Shown here: positions 37,415 to 46,542 of the stretch, piece after piece
Layout of the letters: each line of letters starts with the position of its first letter
Position numbering within the stretch: position 1 is the first letter of the stretch
Assembly: GCF_014803385.1 (NCBI RefSeq)
Contig: NZ_JACYFC010000003.1
Span: 372,001-436,000 of the forward strand
DNA from: Marinomonas colpomeniae
GTDB taxonomy: Bacteria; Pseudomonadota; Gammaproteobacteria; Pseudomonadales; Marinomonadaceae
Reading direction: 5' to 3'
Length of the DNA stretch: 64,000 bases
Notes under the pieces: model-generated
What the model was told of the DNA's origin: nothing
Database searches by the model: none
What the model saw: the letters and a program-made list of their open reading frames with translations, nothing else
Made by a program: the position numbers and the translations under genes

Positions 37415-38317
37415 ATGACAAGTTCGCTACGTTTACCCATCCTGATCACACTTGCCTTGTTAGCGTTCGCGGCTAATTCCGTTTTATGTCGTTTGGCTCT
37501 TGCTGGTGGGTTAATTGATCCTGCTAACTTTACCTTATGGCGTCTACTCAGTGGCGCCGTCACATTGGCGTTACTTTGTGCTTTTCAAAGCATCAAACAA
37601 AACGCCGTTTCTTTAGAAACAAACGCACTAAAAACCGTATGGCAAGAAGGCAGTTGGCTATCCGCACTGTCGTTGTTCATTTATGCGATTGGCTTCTCCT
37701 ATGCCTATGTCACATTGGAAACGGGCATCGGCGCCTTGATACTTTTTGGTGCTGTTCAGCTAACGCTTATACTGTTTGCTGTTTGGGCAGGGCAGAAGCT
37801 TAGAATGCTTGAATGGTTAGGCTTACTGGTGGCCTTTGGTAGCTTTGTGTATTTGGTGCTTCCTACCTTATCTTCCCCGTCGTTAATCGGTTTTATCTTA
37901 ATGACCTTCGCAGGTATTGCGTGGGGGTTATATACATGGCGAGGAAAGATCTCTTCTAAACCTTTATTCGCCACCACATCGAACTTTATTCGTACTTTAC
38001 CGATACTCGTGATTGCCTTGATTGGTATCCATTTTAGCGGCGCTTACAGTGTAAATGGTGCAAGTTTTGACGGCATTTTATTTGCTGTTTTATCTGGTGC
38101 CGTCATGTCGGGAATAGGCTACGCACTTTGGTACGCCGTACTGCCTTCATTAACCGCATCGTTAGCCGCTGTACTGCAATTATTAGTACCCATAATTGCC
38201 ACAGTAGGCGGCGTCATCTTCGCCAGCGAAGCCGTGACGTTACACCTAATAATCGCAACCAGTGGTGTATTAGGTGGCGTGTTATTAGTCATCATGGGAA
38301 GAAAAAAGAAAAACTAA
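37415..38317 (+). CDS. EamA/DMT-family transporter
   Basis: The 300-residue inner-membrane protein has about ten membrane segments in two EamA repeats (RhaT/YdcZ-type drug/metabolite transporter fold). The first repeat begins ALLAFAANSVLCRLALAGG and the second contains MTFAGIAWGLYTWRG. ATG 37415 is used; a TTG immediately upstream is also possible. It is transcribed away from the gpgP-like gene with a 140-base gap, and its substrate is unknown. Confidence 0.87.
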   Translation: MTSSLRLPILITLALLAFAANSVLCRLALAGGLIDPANFTLWRLLSGAVTLALLCAFQSIKQNAVSLETNALKTVWQEGSWLSALSLFIYAIGFSYAYVTLETGIGALILFGAVQLTLILFAVWAGQKLRMLEWLGLLVAFGSFVYLVLPTLSSPSLIGFILMTFAGIAWGLYTWRGKISSKPLFATTSNFIRTLPILVIALIGIHFSGAYSVNGASFDGILFAVLSGAVMSGIGYALWYAVLPSLTASLAAVLQLLVPIIATVGGVIFASEAVTLHLIIATSGVLGGVLLVIMGRKKKN

Positions 38318-38919
38318 ATTGCTCATTTTTGGTGCGCTTTTATTCTGGCGCATCAAAATAGACAACCCCGTGAATCAAAATAGGGTGCTTTAAAAAACAT
38401 CGAAACAACATCAAAATTCGATTTCACTGAACAGAAACTCGTTGGTCACGATTAGGAAGGCACGACCGTAATCTGACACTGAAAACGAAGTTTTCATCTT
38501 CTACTTCTCATAGTAGGTCTCGCCTTTAGGCCGACACACCACCAAGGGTCGAACCCCTTTTTACCCTTAAAACTTCATAATCACCGAAGACATAATCAAA
38601 AAGTGCTTTGTCCCAATAACCTCAGCCTTGCTCGTTTTGCCTAAATATTAATCATGAATTTGCGTGTTTGTACTGGTAGATAAATAAAAAGTCTTTTAGT
38701 ATCAATTGATAAGCATTTTCAGTGCAGAGATAACGCGCTGGGGATTAAAGGAATAACACGCACGCTCGCTTTTCCAGTTTTTTAAAAAGCTCATAACTTA
38801 GAAAAATATATTTAAGTTAACTACTTAGAAAGAATTTAGAGAGCTTTTGAAAATGTGTAAACGGCATACGTATTAATACAGTGTTAGTGCTCATGCCTAT
38901 GCAAGTTTGAGGTAAAGGA
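38318..38919. other. 600-bp gene-poor region with a run of hairpins before the Gabija-like genes
   Basis: No convincing gene is seen. A stem TTTTGGTGCGC / GCGCATCAAAA (one G-T pair, 38327-38358) follows the EamA stop without a T run. From 38481 to 38560 four small stems follow in series: GAAAAC/GTTTTC, CTAC/GTAG, GCC/GGC and AAGGGT/ACCCCTT. On the minus strand the same stretch holds short broken frames. It may be a structured intergenic repeat or the decayed end of a mobile segment. The last 150 bases are AT-rich and should hold the promoter of the following operon. Confidence 0.5.
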
Positions 38920-41019
38920 ATGTATATAAGCTCATTAAGAATACGAAATTTTAGAAATTTTCTAAGCTCAAAATTCATGTTCAAAAAAGGCGTTAATACC
39001 GTTTTAGGTGAGAATGGTTCAGGTAAAACCAACGCACTTTTTGCTCTCAGGCTGCTACTTGACGAATCATTACCTCGAAACATTACAAAGTTAAGAGACA
39101 GCGATTTCTGCCGTAACCTAGATGATTGGAAAGGACACTGGATAGTTATATCAGTAGATTTTGAGGAGTTGTCGTCACACGAAGGCTGTCAAATATTAAA
39201 GCATGATACTGGGCACATGGACAACAGTGAAAAAGGTACATTAACTTTTTATTTCAGGCCATGTCTTAGAGTAAGGCAAGCATTATTCGAAGCTAACGGT
39301 AACGCAGATTTATCTCAACAAGTTATTGATGACATCAAAATTGATGACTATGAGCCAATATTTACCGGGAGAGCAAACGCCGATTTTCTTTGTGATAAAG
39401 CATACAGCGAACTAGTCGGTGATTTTGATAATCTTGTATTTCCCGACCCGAACAATCAAGATTTCAAGGCATATGGTGTTAAACTTTCTCCACTGCATGA
39501 AGAAGTTTCTTTTACTTTTGTAAAAGCTTTACGAGACGTTGTTTCGGACCTTAAAAACTATAGAAACAGTCCTCTAATAGCATTATTAAAAGGGTTAGAA
39601 TCAGAAATATCTGACGAAGACTCTGAAAATATAACCACGCTTGTATCAGATTTAAACAATACAATTTCAGAATTGGATGAAATAAAGCAGGTTTCTAGCG
39701 GTATTCAAAATACATTGCACAAAACCGTCGGTTATACGTTTTCTCCAATAATAGATATAGAGTCGTCATTGCCAAGCGAATTAGACAAGCTTTTACAAAA
39801 GCTTTCGTTAACTGTTGGAGACAACTATGTTGACGGGTATAGCGGAGATCTAAATGAACTTAGCCTCGGTGGAGCAAACTTAATCTATGTCGCACTGAAA
39901 CTTTTAGAGTATGAGCGAAAGCAAGAAGCAGATAAAGCAGCGCAGTTCTTAGTAATAGAAGAACCTGAAGCCCACATTCACACACACATACAGAAAACAT
40001 TATTTGAAAACCATGCAATAAACAAAACTCAAGTATTTTTATCTACGCACTCAACACACATTTCTTCTGTAGCGAAGATATCGGAAATGAATATTTTAGG
40101 GTTAGACGAAAGTAAAGTAGACGTTTTCCAGCCTGCAACTAACTTAAATCCGATAGAATGCGGCCGCATTGAAAGATACTTAAATGCAACTCGGTCAACG
40201 TTACTTTTTGCTAAAGGAGTGCTTCTAGTCGAAGGGGAGGCTGAGTTAATACTAATACCAGCTTTGGTAAAGAAGGTTCTAGGTATTTCACTCGATGAAT
40301 TAGGCATTAGCTTAATAAGCATGGATAGTGCTTTCTTTGAGCATATATCTAACTTATTCCATTCTAATAGAATACGTAAACATTGCGCGATAATTACAGA
40401 CTTCGATACTTCTATTACTAAACTTCCTGCTGACAAAACAAAAGATAATGAATATTTGCGTTCTTGTCGTAACTCTCAAGAATCAGGAGTAATAAGAAAA
40501 AGGAAACTAGATGAGCATACTAAGGATAACCCCTACATTGAAGCATTCTATGCACAGCATACATTTGAAGTTGATTTTCTGATTGCAGATAACGTCGTTG
40601 AAGCAGTTGAGGTTCTTGAGTCCATTTATAACAAAAAGGCTTATATTAAAAAATCAAAAGCGCTACTAGAAGACAAAGGCGTTGACGTTTACGGAAAGGA
40701 AATACTTCGACTTGCTGATAAGGTTGGCAAGGGGTGGCTATCACTTTTGATTACCGAGTGTGTTTCGTCTGAAACTTACATCCCTAAATACGTAATAGAT
40801 GCTATTGCTTTTTCCTGCGGTAATAAACTTGCACCGCAAGTTATTTATAAAATGTGCAAATACAGGTTGATTAATCCAATGCCTGCATTTAAAGACAAAG
40901 ACAAGCCAAAACAGTTCTTTGCCGACAATAAAGATGACATTAATGCCTGTATTGTGGAATTCACAAAGCAATGCCCAGATGACGATTTATCCTATTTAAT
41001 TGGCTTATTGGATAGGTAG
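38920..41019 (+). CDS. gajA: Gabija-like GajA: OLD-family ATPase with TOPRIM nuclease domain
   Basis: The 699-residue protein is of the OLD family. The ABC-type ATPase has Walker A LGENGSGKT (residues 30-37), signature LSLGG (314-318), Walker B FLVIEEPE (343-350) and the switch region STHS (375-378). The C-terminal TOPRIM domain has LLVEGEAELILIPAL (EGE at 438-440) and the acidic pair DFD (494-496), the expected metal ligands. The UvrD-like helicase gene begins 2 bases after its stop. This pair is the make-up of Gabija anti-phage defence, in which GajA cuts DNA when nucleotides are depleted. The length exceeds the prototype GajA (about 580), with extra sequence in the C-terminal 200 residues. 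Confidence 0.85.
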   Translation: MYISSLRIRNFRNFLSSKFMFKKGVNTVLGENGSGKTNALFALRLLLDESLPRNITKLRDSDFCRNLDDWKGHWIVISVDFEELSSHEGCQILKHDTGHMDNSEKGTLTFYFRPCLRVRQALFEANGNADLSQQVIDDIKIDDYEPIFTGRANADFLCDKAYSELVGDFDNLVFPDPNNQDFKAYGVKLSPLHEEVSFTFVKALRDVVSDLKNYRNSPLIALLKGLESEISDEDSENITTLVSDLNNTISELDEIKQVSSGIQNTLHKTVGYTFSPIIDIESSLPSELDKLLQKLSLTVGDNYVDGYSGDLNELSLGGANLIYVALKLLEYERKQEADKAAQFLVIEEPEAHIHTHIQKTLFENHAINKTQVFLSTHSTHISSVAKISEMNILGLDESKVDVFQPATNLNPIECGRIERYLNATRSTLLFAKGVLLVEGEAELILIPALVKKVLGISLDELGISLISMDSAFFEHISNLFHSNRIRKHCAIITDFDTSITKLPADKTKDNEYLRSCRNSQESGVIRKRKLDEHTKDNPYIEAFYAQHTFEVDFLIADNVVEAVEVLESIYNKKAYIKKSKALLEDKGVDVYGKEILRLADKVGKGWLSLLITECVSSETYIPKYVIDAIAFSCGNKLAPQVIYKMCKYRLINPMPAFKDKDKPKQFFADNKDDINACIVEFTKQCPDDDLSYLIGLLDR

Positions 41020-41021
41020 AT

Positions 41022-42782
41022 ATGAAATTAAGTATTGAGCAGCAAGCAGCGGTAAACTGTATTGGAAATGCTTATATAACGGCGTGCCCAGGTAGTGGAA
41101 AGACTAGAGCGCTTACAGCACGAATAGCAAAAAATGTTCAGGAATTAAAGCATCGGAATAACAAAGTTCTTGCCGTAACGTTCACTAATCGAGCAGCAAA
41201 TGAAATAAAGTCTAGGCTTGAAGAAAACTACACTATTGAAAGTGGTCGCATTTGGGCAGGAACTATCCACTCATTCGCACTTGAGTGGATAATAAAGCCA
41301 TACGCTTCATACTCTCCCCCCCTTAATGCTGGCTATTCAATAGCTGATGAATTTGAAACCAGAAAAATACTAAATAAGCTAAAAGCTGACAAAGGGTTAA
41401 GAGTTTTCGATGAAATAAATACGACTTTTAATCGTCAAGGTGTGGTTGAGAACTCTGATAGACGAGCAAAAGAGGTGGAGCAAGAGTATCGCCACATACT
41501 TAAATCGCGTAAGAAAATTGATTTTGACCAATCGCTATATTTTGCTTTTCAGTTAATGGAACTGATACCTGAAATAGCTCACACGCTAAGCAATATTTTT
41601 AGCAATATATGTATCGATGAGGTTCAAGATACGCAAGATCTACAGTATGCAATATTGGCTAAAATATTTAACGAATCTTTTCATAAACCTACACTGTTTA
41701 TTGTGGGTGATGGAAATCAAGCTATTTATGGAGGTATCGGAGGGAAATCTCTTTCTTTAGCGGAATTAAACGCCGAGTTTATTGGCAGTAATATCAACTA
41801 CTTTACTTTTAGCGATAATTACCGCTCTACACAAAGGTTAGTTGACTATTTTTCGGTATTTAGAGGTGTTCAGGGGGGGCTATCAAAAGCTGAACACAAA
41901 AATAACCAAGGAATTATAAGCTTCTTCAATCAAGCTGTAGATAAAGATCAATTAGCGGAAGCTATAGCAGAGTTAATTAAAGGTGAACTCAATAATGGTT
42001 CTAGTGAAAATGATATTTGTGTTATTGCTCCACAATGGGCACCAATTAGGTCAATGACTAAAAAGCTTATAGCCTTGCTTCCTAATGTCAGGTTTGATGC
42101 ACCCGCCTTATCACCATTTCACGGACAACATGACAACTTTTGGCTGATAGTTTCCAAGTTAGCACTAACTGAACCGTCAGGAAGGTTACTTAGTGTTCGA
42201 GTAAGATGGGCAAACGAAATATTAAATCATCTATCAGATGTCTATCACCATACCAGTGAGCTAACAGCCAAAAAGCTACTTAAGGTAATTAATTCTTTCC
42301 AAAGCGAAACTAGGATTGGAACTGAATATCTTAAAGAGTGTTTTGAATTTATGTTAGATGAACTTGACTTAGATTTAGTAAGTGATGTCGCTCTCAAGGA
42401 GCAATTTGATTTGTTTTTTGAAAAAGCCACTTCAAATATAGAAAATAATAATGGTCAATATGAAGACTCTGTTGTTGCACTAAAAAGTTTTTTTAAAGAG
42501 TCCACCGGTATAGTTGTTAACTCTTGCCATGGTGTAAAGGGCGAAGAATATAAAACTGTAATTGCTTTCGGTTTGCTAAAAGGGTTTATCCCACATTGGA
42601 GCGACATAATTAACCAACCAGCTTATGTTGGACAAAATGCAGAATCAAAAATGCTCTACGTAATCGCTTCAAGAGCAAAAGAAAAACTGTATTTATTTGC
42701 AGAGTATGGTCGTAGAACACAGGGAGGAAATCCTTATGAAACTTCTAACTTATTGAATGCATATAGTTATCAATATGATTAA
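41022..42782 (+). CDS. gajB: Gabija-like GajB: UvrD/Rep-type superfamily 1 helicase
   Basis: The 586-residue SF1A helicase has all main motifs: Q-motif and Walker A (SIEQQAAVN, ACPGSGKTRAL, residues 21-31), Ia VTFTNRAANEI, Walker B CIDEVQDTQD, III VGDGNQAIYGG, IV FSDNYRSTQ, V NSCHGVKGEEY and VI LYVIASRAKEKLYLF. In Gabija, GajB binds GajA and is thought to sense or supply DNA ends and consume nucleotides. The 2-base gap from gajA implies one transcript. The prototype is about 495 residues, so this one is also longer. Confidence 0.87.
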   Translation: MKLSIEQQAAVNCIGNAYITACPGSGKTRALTARIAKNVQELKHRNNKVLAVTFTNRAANEIKSRLEENYTIESGRIWAGTIHSFALEWIIKPYASYSPPLNAGYSIADEFETRKILNKLKADKGLRVFDEINTTFNRQGVVENSDRRAKEVEQEYRHILKSRKKIDFDQSLYFAFQLMELIPEIAHTLSNIFSNICIDEVQDTQDLQYAILAKIFNESFHKPTLFIVGDGNQAIYGGIGGKSLSLAELNAEFIGSNINYFTFSDNYRSTQRLVDYFSVFRGVQGGLSKAEHKNNQGIISFFNQAVDKDQLAEAIAELIKGELNNGSSENDICVIAPQWAPIRSMTKKLIALLPNVRFDAPALSPFHGQHDNFWLIVSKLALTEPSGRLLSVRVRWANEILNHLSDVYHHTSELTAKKLLKVINSFQSETRIGTEYLKECFEFMLDELDLDLVSDVALKEQFDLFFEKATSNIENNNGQYEDSVVALKSFFKESTGIVVNSCHGVKGEEYKTVIAFGLLKGFIPHWSDIINQPAYVGQNAESKMLYVIASRAKEKLYLFAEYGRRTQGGNPYETSNLLNAYSYQYD

Positions 42783-42839
42783 ACCTTCAGAATCATCTCT
42801 ACTATTAAAAGTTGTCGCGGTTAGTACATGAATTCGGCA

Positions 42840-42921
42840 GCACCAACAAGCGCATATTGCCGGACTGGTTTTCCGCTGCGATCCAAATCAGTCGAAAAAG
42901 TTGGCGCCAGCCTTCCTGTTG
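42840..42921 (+). repeat. attC-like imperfect palindrome upstream of the toxin-antitoxin pair
   Basis: An inner stem GACTGGTTT / AAATCAGTC (one G-T pair) surrounds TCCGCTGCGATCC. Outer arms GCACCAAC and GTTGGCGC (one mismatch), or CAACAAG and CCTGTTG further out, flank it. The layout and size resemble integron attC recombination sites, but the left and right sides are unequal and the exact RYYYAAC/GTTRRRY core is not met. It could be a degenerate cassette end or an unrelated hairpin. Confidence 0.35.
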
Positions 42922-42965
42922 AGTCTTTGTACGCAAGTGACACTTTAGTGCTTAAGGTGAACATC

Positions 42966-43223
42966 ATGAAAGTCGAATTAGTGACTACTTTAAAAAGACA
43001 AGCTACAAAAACATTGGCGGATCTTCATACATCAAAAGAACCTGTGTTAATTACTGAGCACGGCCAGCCCTCAGCGTATTTAATCGATGTCGATGACTTT
43101 GAGATGATGCAAAAGCGTATGGCGATATTAGAAGGCATTGCTCGTGGTGAAAAAGCGATCAAGGAAGGTCAGGTACTTTCAAATGAGTCAGCCAAAGAGC
43201 AAATGAAAAAATGGCTGAAATAG
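42966..43223 (+). CDS. Phd/YefM-family antitoxin
   Basis: The 85-residue antitoxin begins at ATG 42966 (MKVELVTTLKRQATKTL). The Phd/YefM DNA-binding domain shows EPVLITEHGQPSAYLIDVDDFEMM. A C-terminal helical tail (LSNESAKEQMKKWL) should bind the toxin. An in-frame extension to 42828 runs through the attC-like hairpin and was rejected. It overlaps the ParE-type toxin gene by 13 bases. The promoter is expected in the preceding hairpin-containing DNA and is probably autoregulated. Confidence 0.9.
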   Translation: MKVELVTTLKRQATKTLADLHTSKEPVLITEHGQPSAYLIDVDDFEMMQKRMAILEGIARGEKAIKEGQVLSNESAKEQMKKWLK

Positions 43224-43507
43224 TTTGGACCGTTCCAGCACTAAATGAAATTAACGATATAGCGGATTATATTTCGCTATCAAATCAAAATGTAGCAGAA
43301 AAGCTGGTCACAAGCATCTTTGAAACAATAGAGAGATTAGAAAGTCACCCTGAGTCAGGGAAAGTACCAGCTGAAATTCCGACGTTAAATTACCGAAAGA
43401 TTGTGGTAAATCCGTGTCGAATTTTCTATAAATTTGAAAGCGATAAAGTCTTCATATTACATGTAATGCGTCAAGAACAGGACCTTAGACGGTTTCTTTT
43501 AACTTAG
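43211..43507 (+). CDS. RelE/ParE-family toxin
   Basis: The 98-residue toxin of the RelE/ParE fold contains ALNEINDIADYISLSNQNVAEKL, then the family's VNPCRIFYKFESDKVFILHVMRQEQDLRRFL. ParE members poison gyrase and RelE members cut ribosome-bound mRNA. The order of helices and the RIFYKF pattern fit ParE slightly better; this is not decisive. It overlaps the antitoxin gene by 13 bases, the usual arrangement of coupled toxin-antitoxin genes. Confidence 0.88.
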   Translation: MAEIVWTVPALNEINDIADYISLSNQNVAEKLVTSIFETIERLESHPESGKVPAEIPTLNYRKIVVNPCRIFYKFESDKVFILHVMRQEQDLRRFLLT

Positions 43508-43731
43508 TAAAGTTAACAAGTGCTCTCAGATGTACCACCAGAGTATTTTCAAGTCTTGTTATTTCAAGAGAACTTACCGCAAGGAATCGTTACTAACCAT
43601 GAGCCTTTTTCGGCAAAGGGATAATACGAGATACAGCTTTGTTGAGTTAAAAAATTCTCAGCAATGGCAAAGCACATTTCACCTGAGAATAGATAAAGCA
43701 ACCATCCAACTTCACACCTAAGGTCAGCGCA

Positions 43732-44136
43732 ATGATATTCAGATACAATGGCTCTTGTTTATGCAATAAAGTCACTTTTAGCGTTAGCGGATTCAGTGAA
43801 AAAGCCGCTAATTGCTATTGTACTATGTGCCAAAAATTTCATGGAGCGGCGTTTGGAACGCTAGTGAGTGTTGTTGGATTAACATGGAATTCTGGCGTTG
43901 AACTCTTAAAATATTATGAAGCTGATAACGGTACTGTTCGTACATTCTGTAGCGAATGTGGCTCAAGTTTAGGTTTTAGAGTAAAAGACGCACCGATGGA
44001 AAACATTGAGTTAGCCATTGCTACTTTTAATGATGATATTCCTGTAAAAATTGATGCTCAAATATATACCCGTTATCGCTCAAATTGGTGTCATTTAGAT
44101 CCTGATTTACCTGCGTTCGAAGAAGGTCGAGTTTAG
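43732..44136 (+). CDS. GFA-family protein (CENP-V/Gfa fold)
   Basis: The 134-residue zinc-binding protein belongs to the glutathione-dependent formaldehyde-activating (GFA) family. The ligands are CLC (GSCLCNKV), CYCTMC and CSECG. GFA-like proteins are diverse, and few have a proven link to formaldehyde, so the name is only a family label. It stands alone about 220 bases after the toxin gene, a layout common in gene cassettes. A weak hairpin AGCCAAA / TTTGGCT (44142-44162) follows its stop. Confidence 0.87.
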   Translation: MIFRYNGSCLCNKVTFSVSGFSEKAANCYCTMCQKFHGAAFGTLVSVVGLTWNSGVELLKYYEADNGTVRTFCSECGSSLGFRVKDAPMENIELAIATFNDDIPVKIDAQIYTRYRSNWCHLDPDLPAFEEGRV

Positions 44137-44226
44137 CTTAAAGCCAAACTCCTGTTTTGGCTCTTACTTTAAACGCATGCACAATTTTCTGTACGTATCT
44201 GCTTTTTTAAAGGAACAAAACCTCTA

Positions 44227-44619
44227 ATGAATACTTATATTACTTACTGTGTCGCTGTCCTTATTGCTTGTTTGGGCGCAGCGCTGTCTTACGTTGAATT
44301 CCTTGATGATATTGACTGGTTTGCACGCAGTGGGTCTCTCATCGTGATCGTTGGTATTTTGTACACAATTTTAGAGTTTTATGAGCATCAATATGACCAT
44401 AAAACCCTTAAACGTCAGGCTCCAAATTTATTCGCAGACATTAAACATGAACATAAGCACCTTGATGAAAAGAAAGTTAAAATTTGGAAGGAGAACGCTG
44501 AAGAGTTAGAGGATGATTTTAAAAACAGCATTGAAAAAACCACGATGAAGCACGAAGGTATTTTTCTCATGACGGGAACATTTATTTGGGGCTTTGGTGA
44601 TTTGCTGTTTAAGTTCTAG
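44227..44619 (+). CDS. Unknown small membrane protein with charged middle region
   Basis: I do not recognise this 130-residue protein. It has two N-terminal membrane segments (about residues 5-22 and 36-52), then a strongly charged, helical middle region rich in His, Lys and Glu (HEHKHLDEKKVKIWKENAEE). A third hydrophobic segment lies near the C-terminus (IFLMTGTFIWGFGDLLF). An AAAGGAAC ribosome-binding stretch precedes the ATG. It is the last gene of the accessory-looking block. Confidence 0.65.
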   Translation: MNTYITYCVAVLIACLGAALSYVEFLDDIDWFARSGSLIVIVGILYTILEFYEHQYDHKTLKRQAPNLFADIKHEHKHLDEKKVKIWKENAEELEDDFKNSIEKTTMKHEGIFLMTGTFIWGFGDLLFKF

Positions 44620-44719
44620 TTGTCATATCAAGTATTCTTTCTTTTTTCCTGTAAATTGAAATACAGTGTCTACTAAGATGATATTTTTACTATAGCACTG
44701 TCTACCAAAAGGCCTTTCC

Positions 44720-46507
44720 TTGCCACATTCCTCAGAATCCAAAACACCGACGAACGCTTATCAAAGCTTGTTGCCTATTTTTAGTTTTATTAAACCTTAT
44801 AAAGGCACGGTTGCCTTGGCGCTGTTTTTCCTGATGTTCACGGCGGGTATCAGCCTGTCTTTGGGGCAGGGTGTGAAGATGGTGATTGATAGTGGCTTTA
44901 TTTCAGGCTCAGTTGATCAACTCACCAGTACCATTTTGATGCTGATAGGCATGATCTTTCTGTTGGCCTTCGGTACTTTTTTTAGATTTTACCTAATGTC
45001 ATGGCTTGGTGAGCGGGTGAGTGCGGACATTAGAACCGCGGTGTTTAATCAAATTATCCATTTGCACCCAAGTTACTTTGAAGAAAACCGCAGCGGCGAA
45101 TTGATGTCTCGGCTCACTACTGATACCGCTTTATTGCAGTCTATTATTGGTTCGTCTTTTTCAATGGCCCTGCGTTCGTTTTTCATGTTACTTGGTGGTT
45201 TGGTGATGTTGTTTGTCACCAATTTCAAGCTTTCTATGATTGTTGTGGTGTGTGTTCCGCTTATTTTGATTCCTATGGTGATCTTCGGTCGTAGGGTTAG
45301 AAAACTGGCGTCTAGTAGCCAAGATGCGATTGCCGATATTGGTACTTACGCTGGCGAGATGATTCAAAATATAAAAGTCGTGCAAAGCTATAACCATGAA
45401 ATTCTTGAACAAAAAGCCTTCGGTGATGAAGTAGAAAAAGCGTTTGATGTTGCTAAAAAACGCATCAAACAGCGTTCGTTCTTGTTTGCGGCGGTGATTT
45501 TATTAACCTTCGCGGCAATTAGCGTCATGCTGTTGGTTGGTGGTATGGACGTGATTGAGGGCAAGATGACGGGCGGTGAACTCGGTGCTTTTGTTTTTTA
45601 CGCCATCATGGTCGCTATGTCTGTGGCAACCGTCGCAGAAGTGTACGGTGAGTTACAACGCGCCGCAGGTTCTGCCACACGTTTGTTAGAGTTGTTAGAC
45701 ATTGAAAGCATGATTACGTCTCCTAGCAATCCGCAGCACTTTTCTAAACAACAGTCGAAGCAAAACACGGTTGCAATTGGCTTTTATAATCTTGATTTCT
45801 ATTATCCTTCTCGCCCTGATGTGGCGGCTCTGCAAGATATAAACCTCACCATAGAGCATGGACAAACGGTTGCCTTGGTTGGCCCGTCTGGCGCAGGCAA
45901 AACAACCATGTTTGAAATGTTGCAGCGCTTTTACGATCCGCAACAAGGTCATATTACTTTGAATGACGTTTCTATTGAGCAGTTACCATTGTCTGAATTA
46001 CGAGACGTGATGGGCATGGTGCCGCAGCATCCTGTGCTATTTAGCAGTGACGTTATGCATAACATTGGTTACGGTAAACCACTTGCGTCACAAGCCGAGA
46101 TTATCGACGCGGCGAAACGCGCCAATGCACATGAATTTATCGAACAATTACCACAAGATTATGAGAGCTTCTTGGGAGAACAAGGTGTGCGCTTGTCCGG
46201 TGGTCAGAAACAACGGATTGCCATTGCTCGCGCCATTTTAAAAGACCCTGATGTCTTATTGCTTGATGAAGCGACGAGTGCGCTTGATGCTCAAAGTGAG
46301 TTTCATGTGCAAGAAGCGCTGAATAAATTAATGGCCAATCGAACCACCATCGTCATTGCCCACAGTCTCGCTACGGTGATTCACGCAGATAAAATCGTGG
46401 TGATGGACAAAGGCCGAATTGTAGATACAGGCACGCATCAATCTTTATTGATTACATCGCCGCTTTATCAGCGTTTGTGTGAATTGCAGTTTGAGCAGGC
46501 TAGGTAA
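44720..46507 (+). CDS. ABC exporter half-transporter (MsbA/LmrA-like)
   Basis: The 595-residue protein has six N-terminal membrane helices (about residues 30-300) fused to a nucleotide-binding domain. Walker A is GPSGAGKTT, the signature LSGGQKQRI, Walker B DVLLLDEATSALD, and the switch His is in VIAHSLA. It differs in sequence from the exporter at 30770-32626, so it is not a recent duplicate. The only reasonable start is TTG at 44720, with a weak AAGG upstream. Proteins of this type are often annotated as lipid or drug exporters; the substrate is unknown. Confidence 0.88.
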   Translation: MPHSSESKTPTNAYQSLLPIFSFIKPYKGTVALALFFLMFTAGISLSLGQGVKMVIDSGFISGSVDQLTSTILMLIGMIFLLAFGTFFRFYLMSWLGERVSADIRTAVFNQIIHLHPSYFEENRSGELMSRLTTDTALLQSIIGSSFSMALRSFFMLLGGLVMLFVTNFKLSMIVVVCVPLILIPMVIFGRRVRKLASSSQDAIADIGTYAGEMIQNIKVVQSYNHEILEQKAFGDEVEKAFDVAKKRIKQRSFLFAAVILLTFAAISVMLLVGGMDVIEGKMTGGELGAFVFYAIMVAMSVATVAEVYGELQRAAGSATRLLELLDIESMITSPSNPQHFSKQQSKQNTVAIGFYNLDFYYPSRPDVAALQDINLTIEHGQTVALVGPSGAGKTTMFEMLQRFYDPQQGHITLNDVSIEQLPLSELRDVMGMVPQHPVLFSSDVMHNIGYGKPLASQAEIIDAAKRANAHEFIEQLPQDYESFLGEQGVRLSGGQKQRIAIARAILKDPDVLLLDEATSALDAQSEFHVQEALNKLMANRTTIVIAHSLATVIHADKIVVMDKGRIVDTGTHQSLLITSPLYQRLCELQFEQAR

Positions 46508-46542
46508 GTAGGTAAGTAGGTAATAGTCTAGATGGATTAAAC

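Noticed and set aside
37270..37563. 97-codon minus-strand frame upstream of gpgP
   Set aside because: It is antisense to the start of the EamA gene, has no family features, and is better explained as a shadow.
42828..42965. N-terminal extension of the antitoxin
   Set aside because: It translates through the attC-like hairpin and is unlike Phd/YefM proteins, which begin at the ATG at 42966.
43530..43721. 63-codon frame between the toxin and the GFA gene
   Set aside because: No recognisable family or ribosome-binding site; it may be a remnant but is not supported as a gene.
38920..44619. Prophage or transposon
   Set aside because: No integrase, transposase, terminase or structural phage gene is present, and no flanking direct repeats were found by eye.
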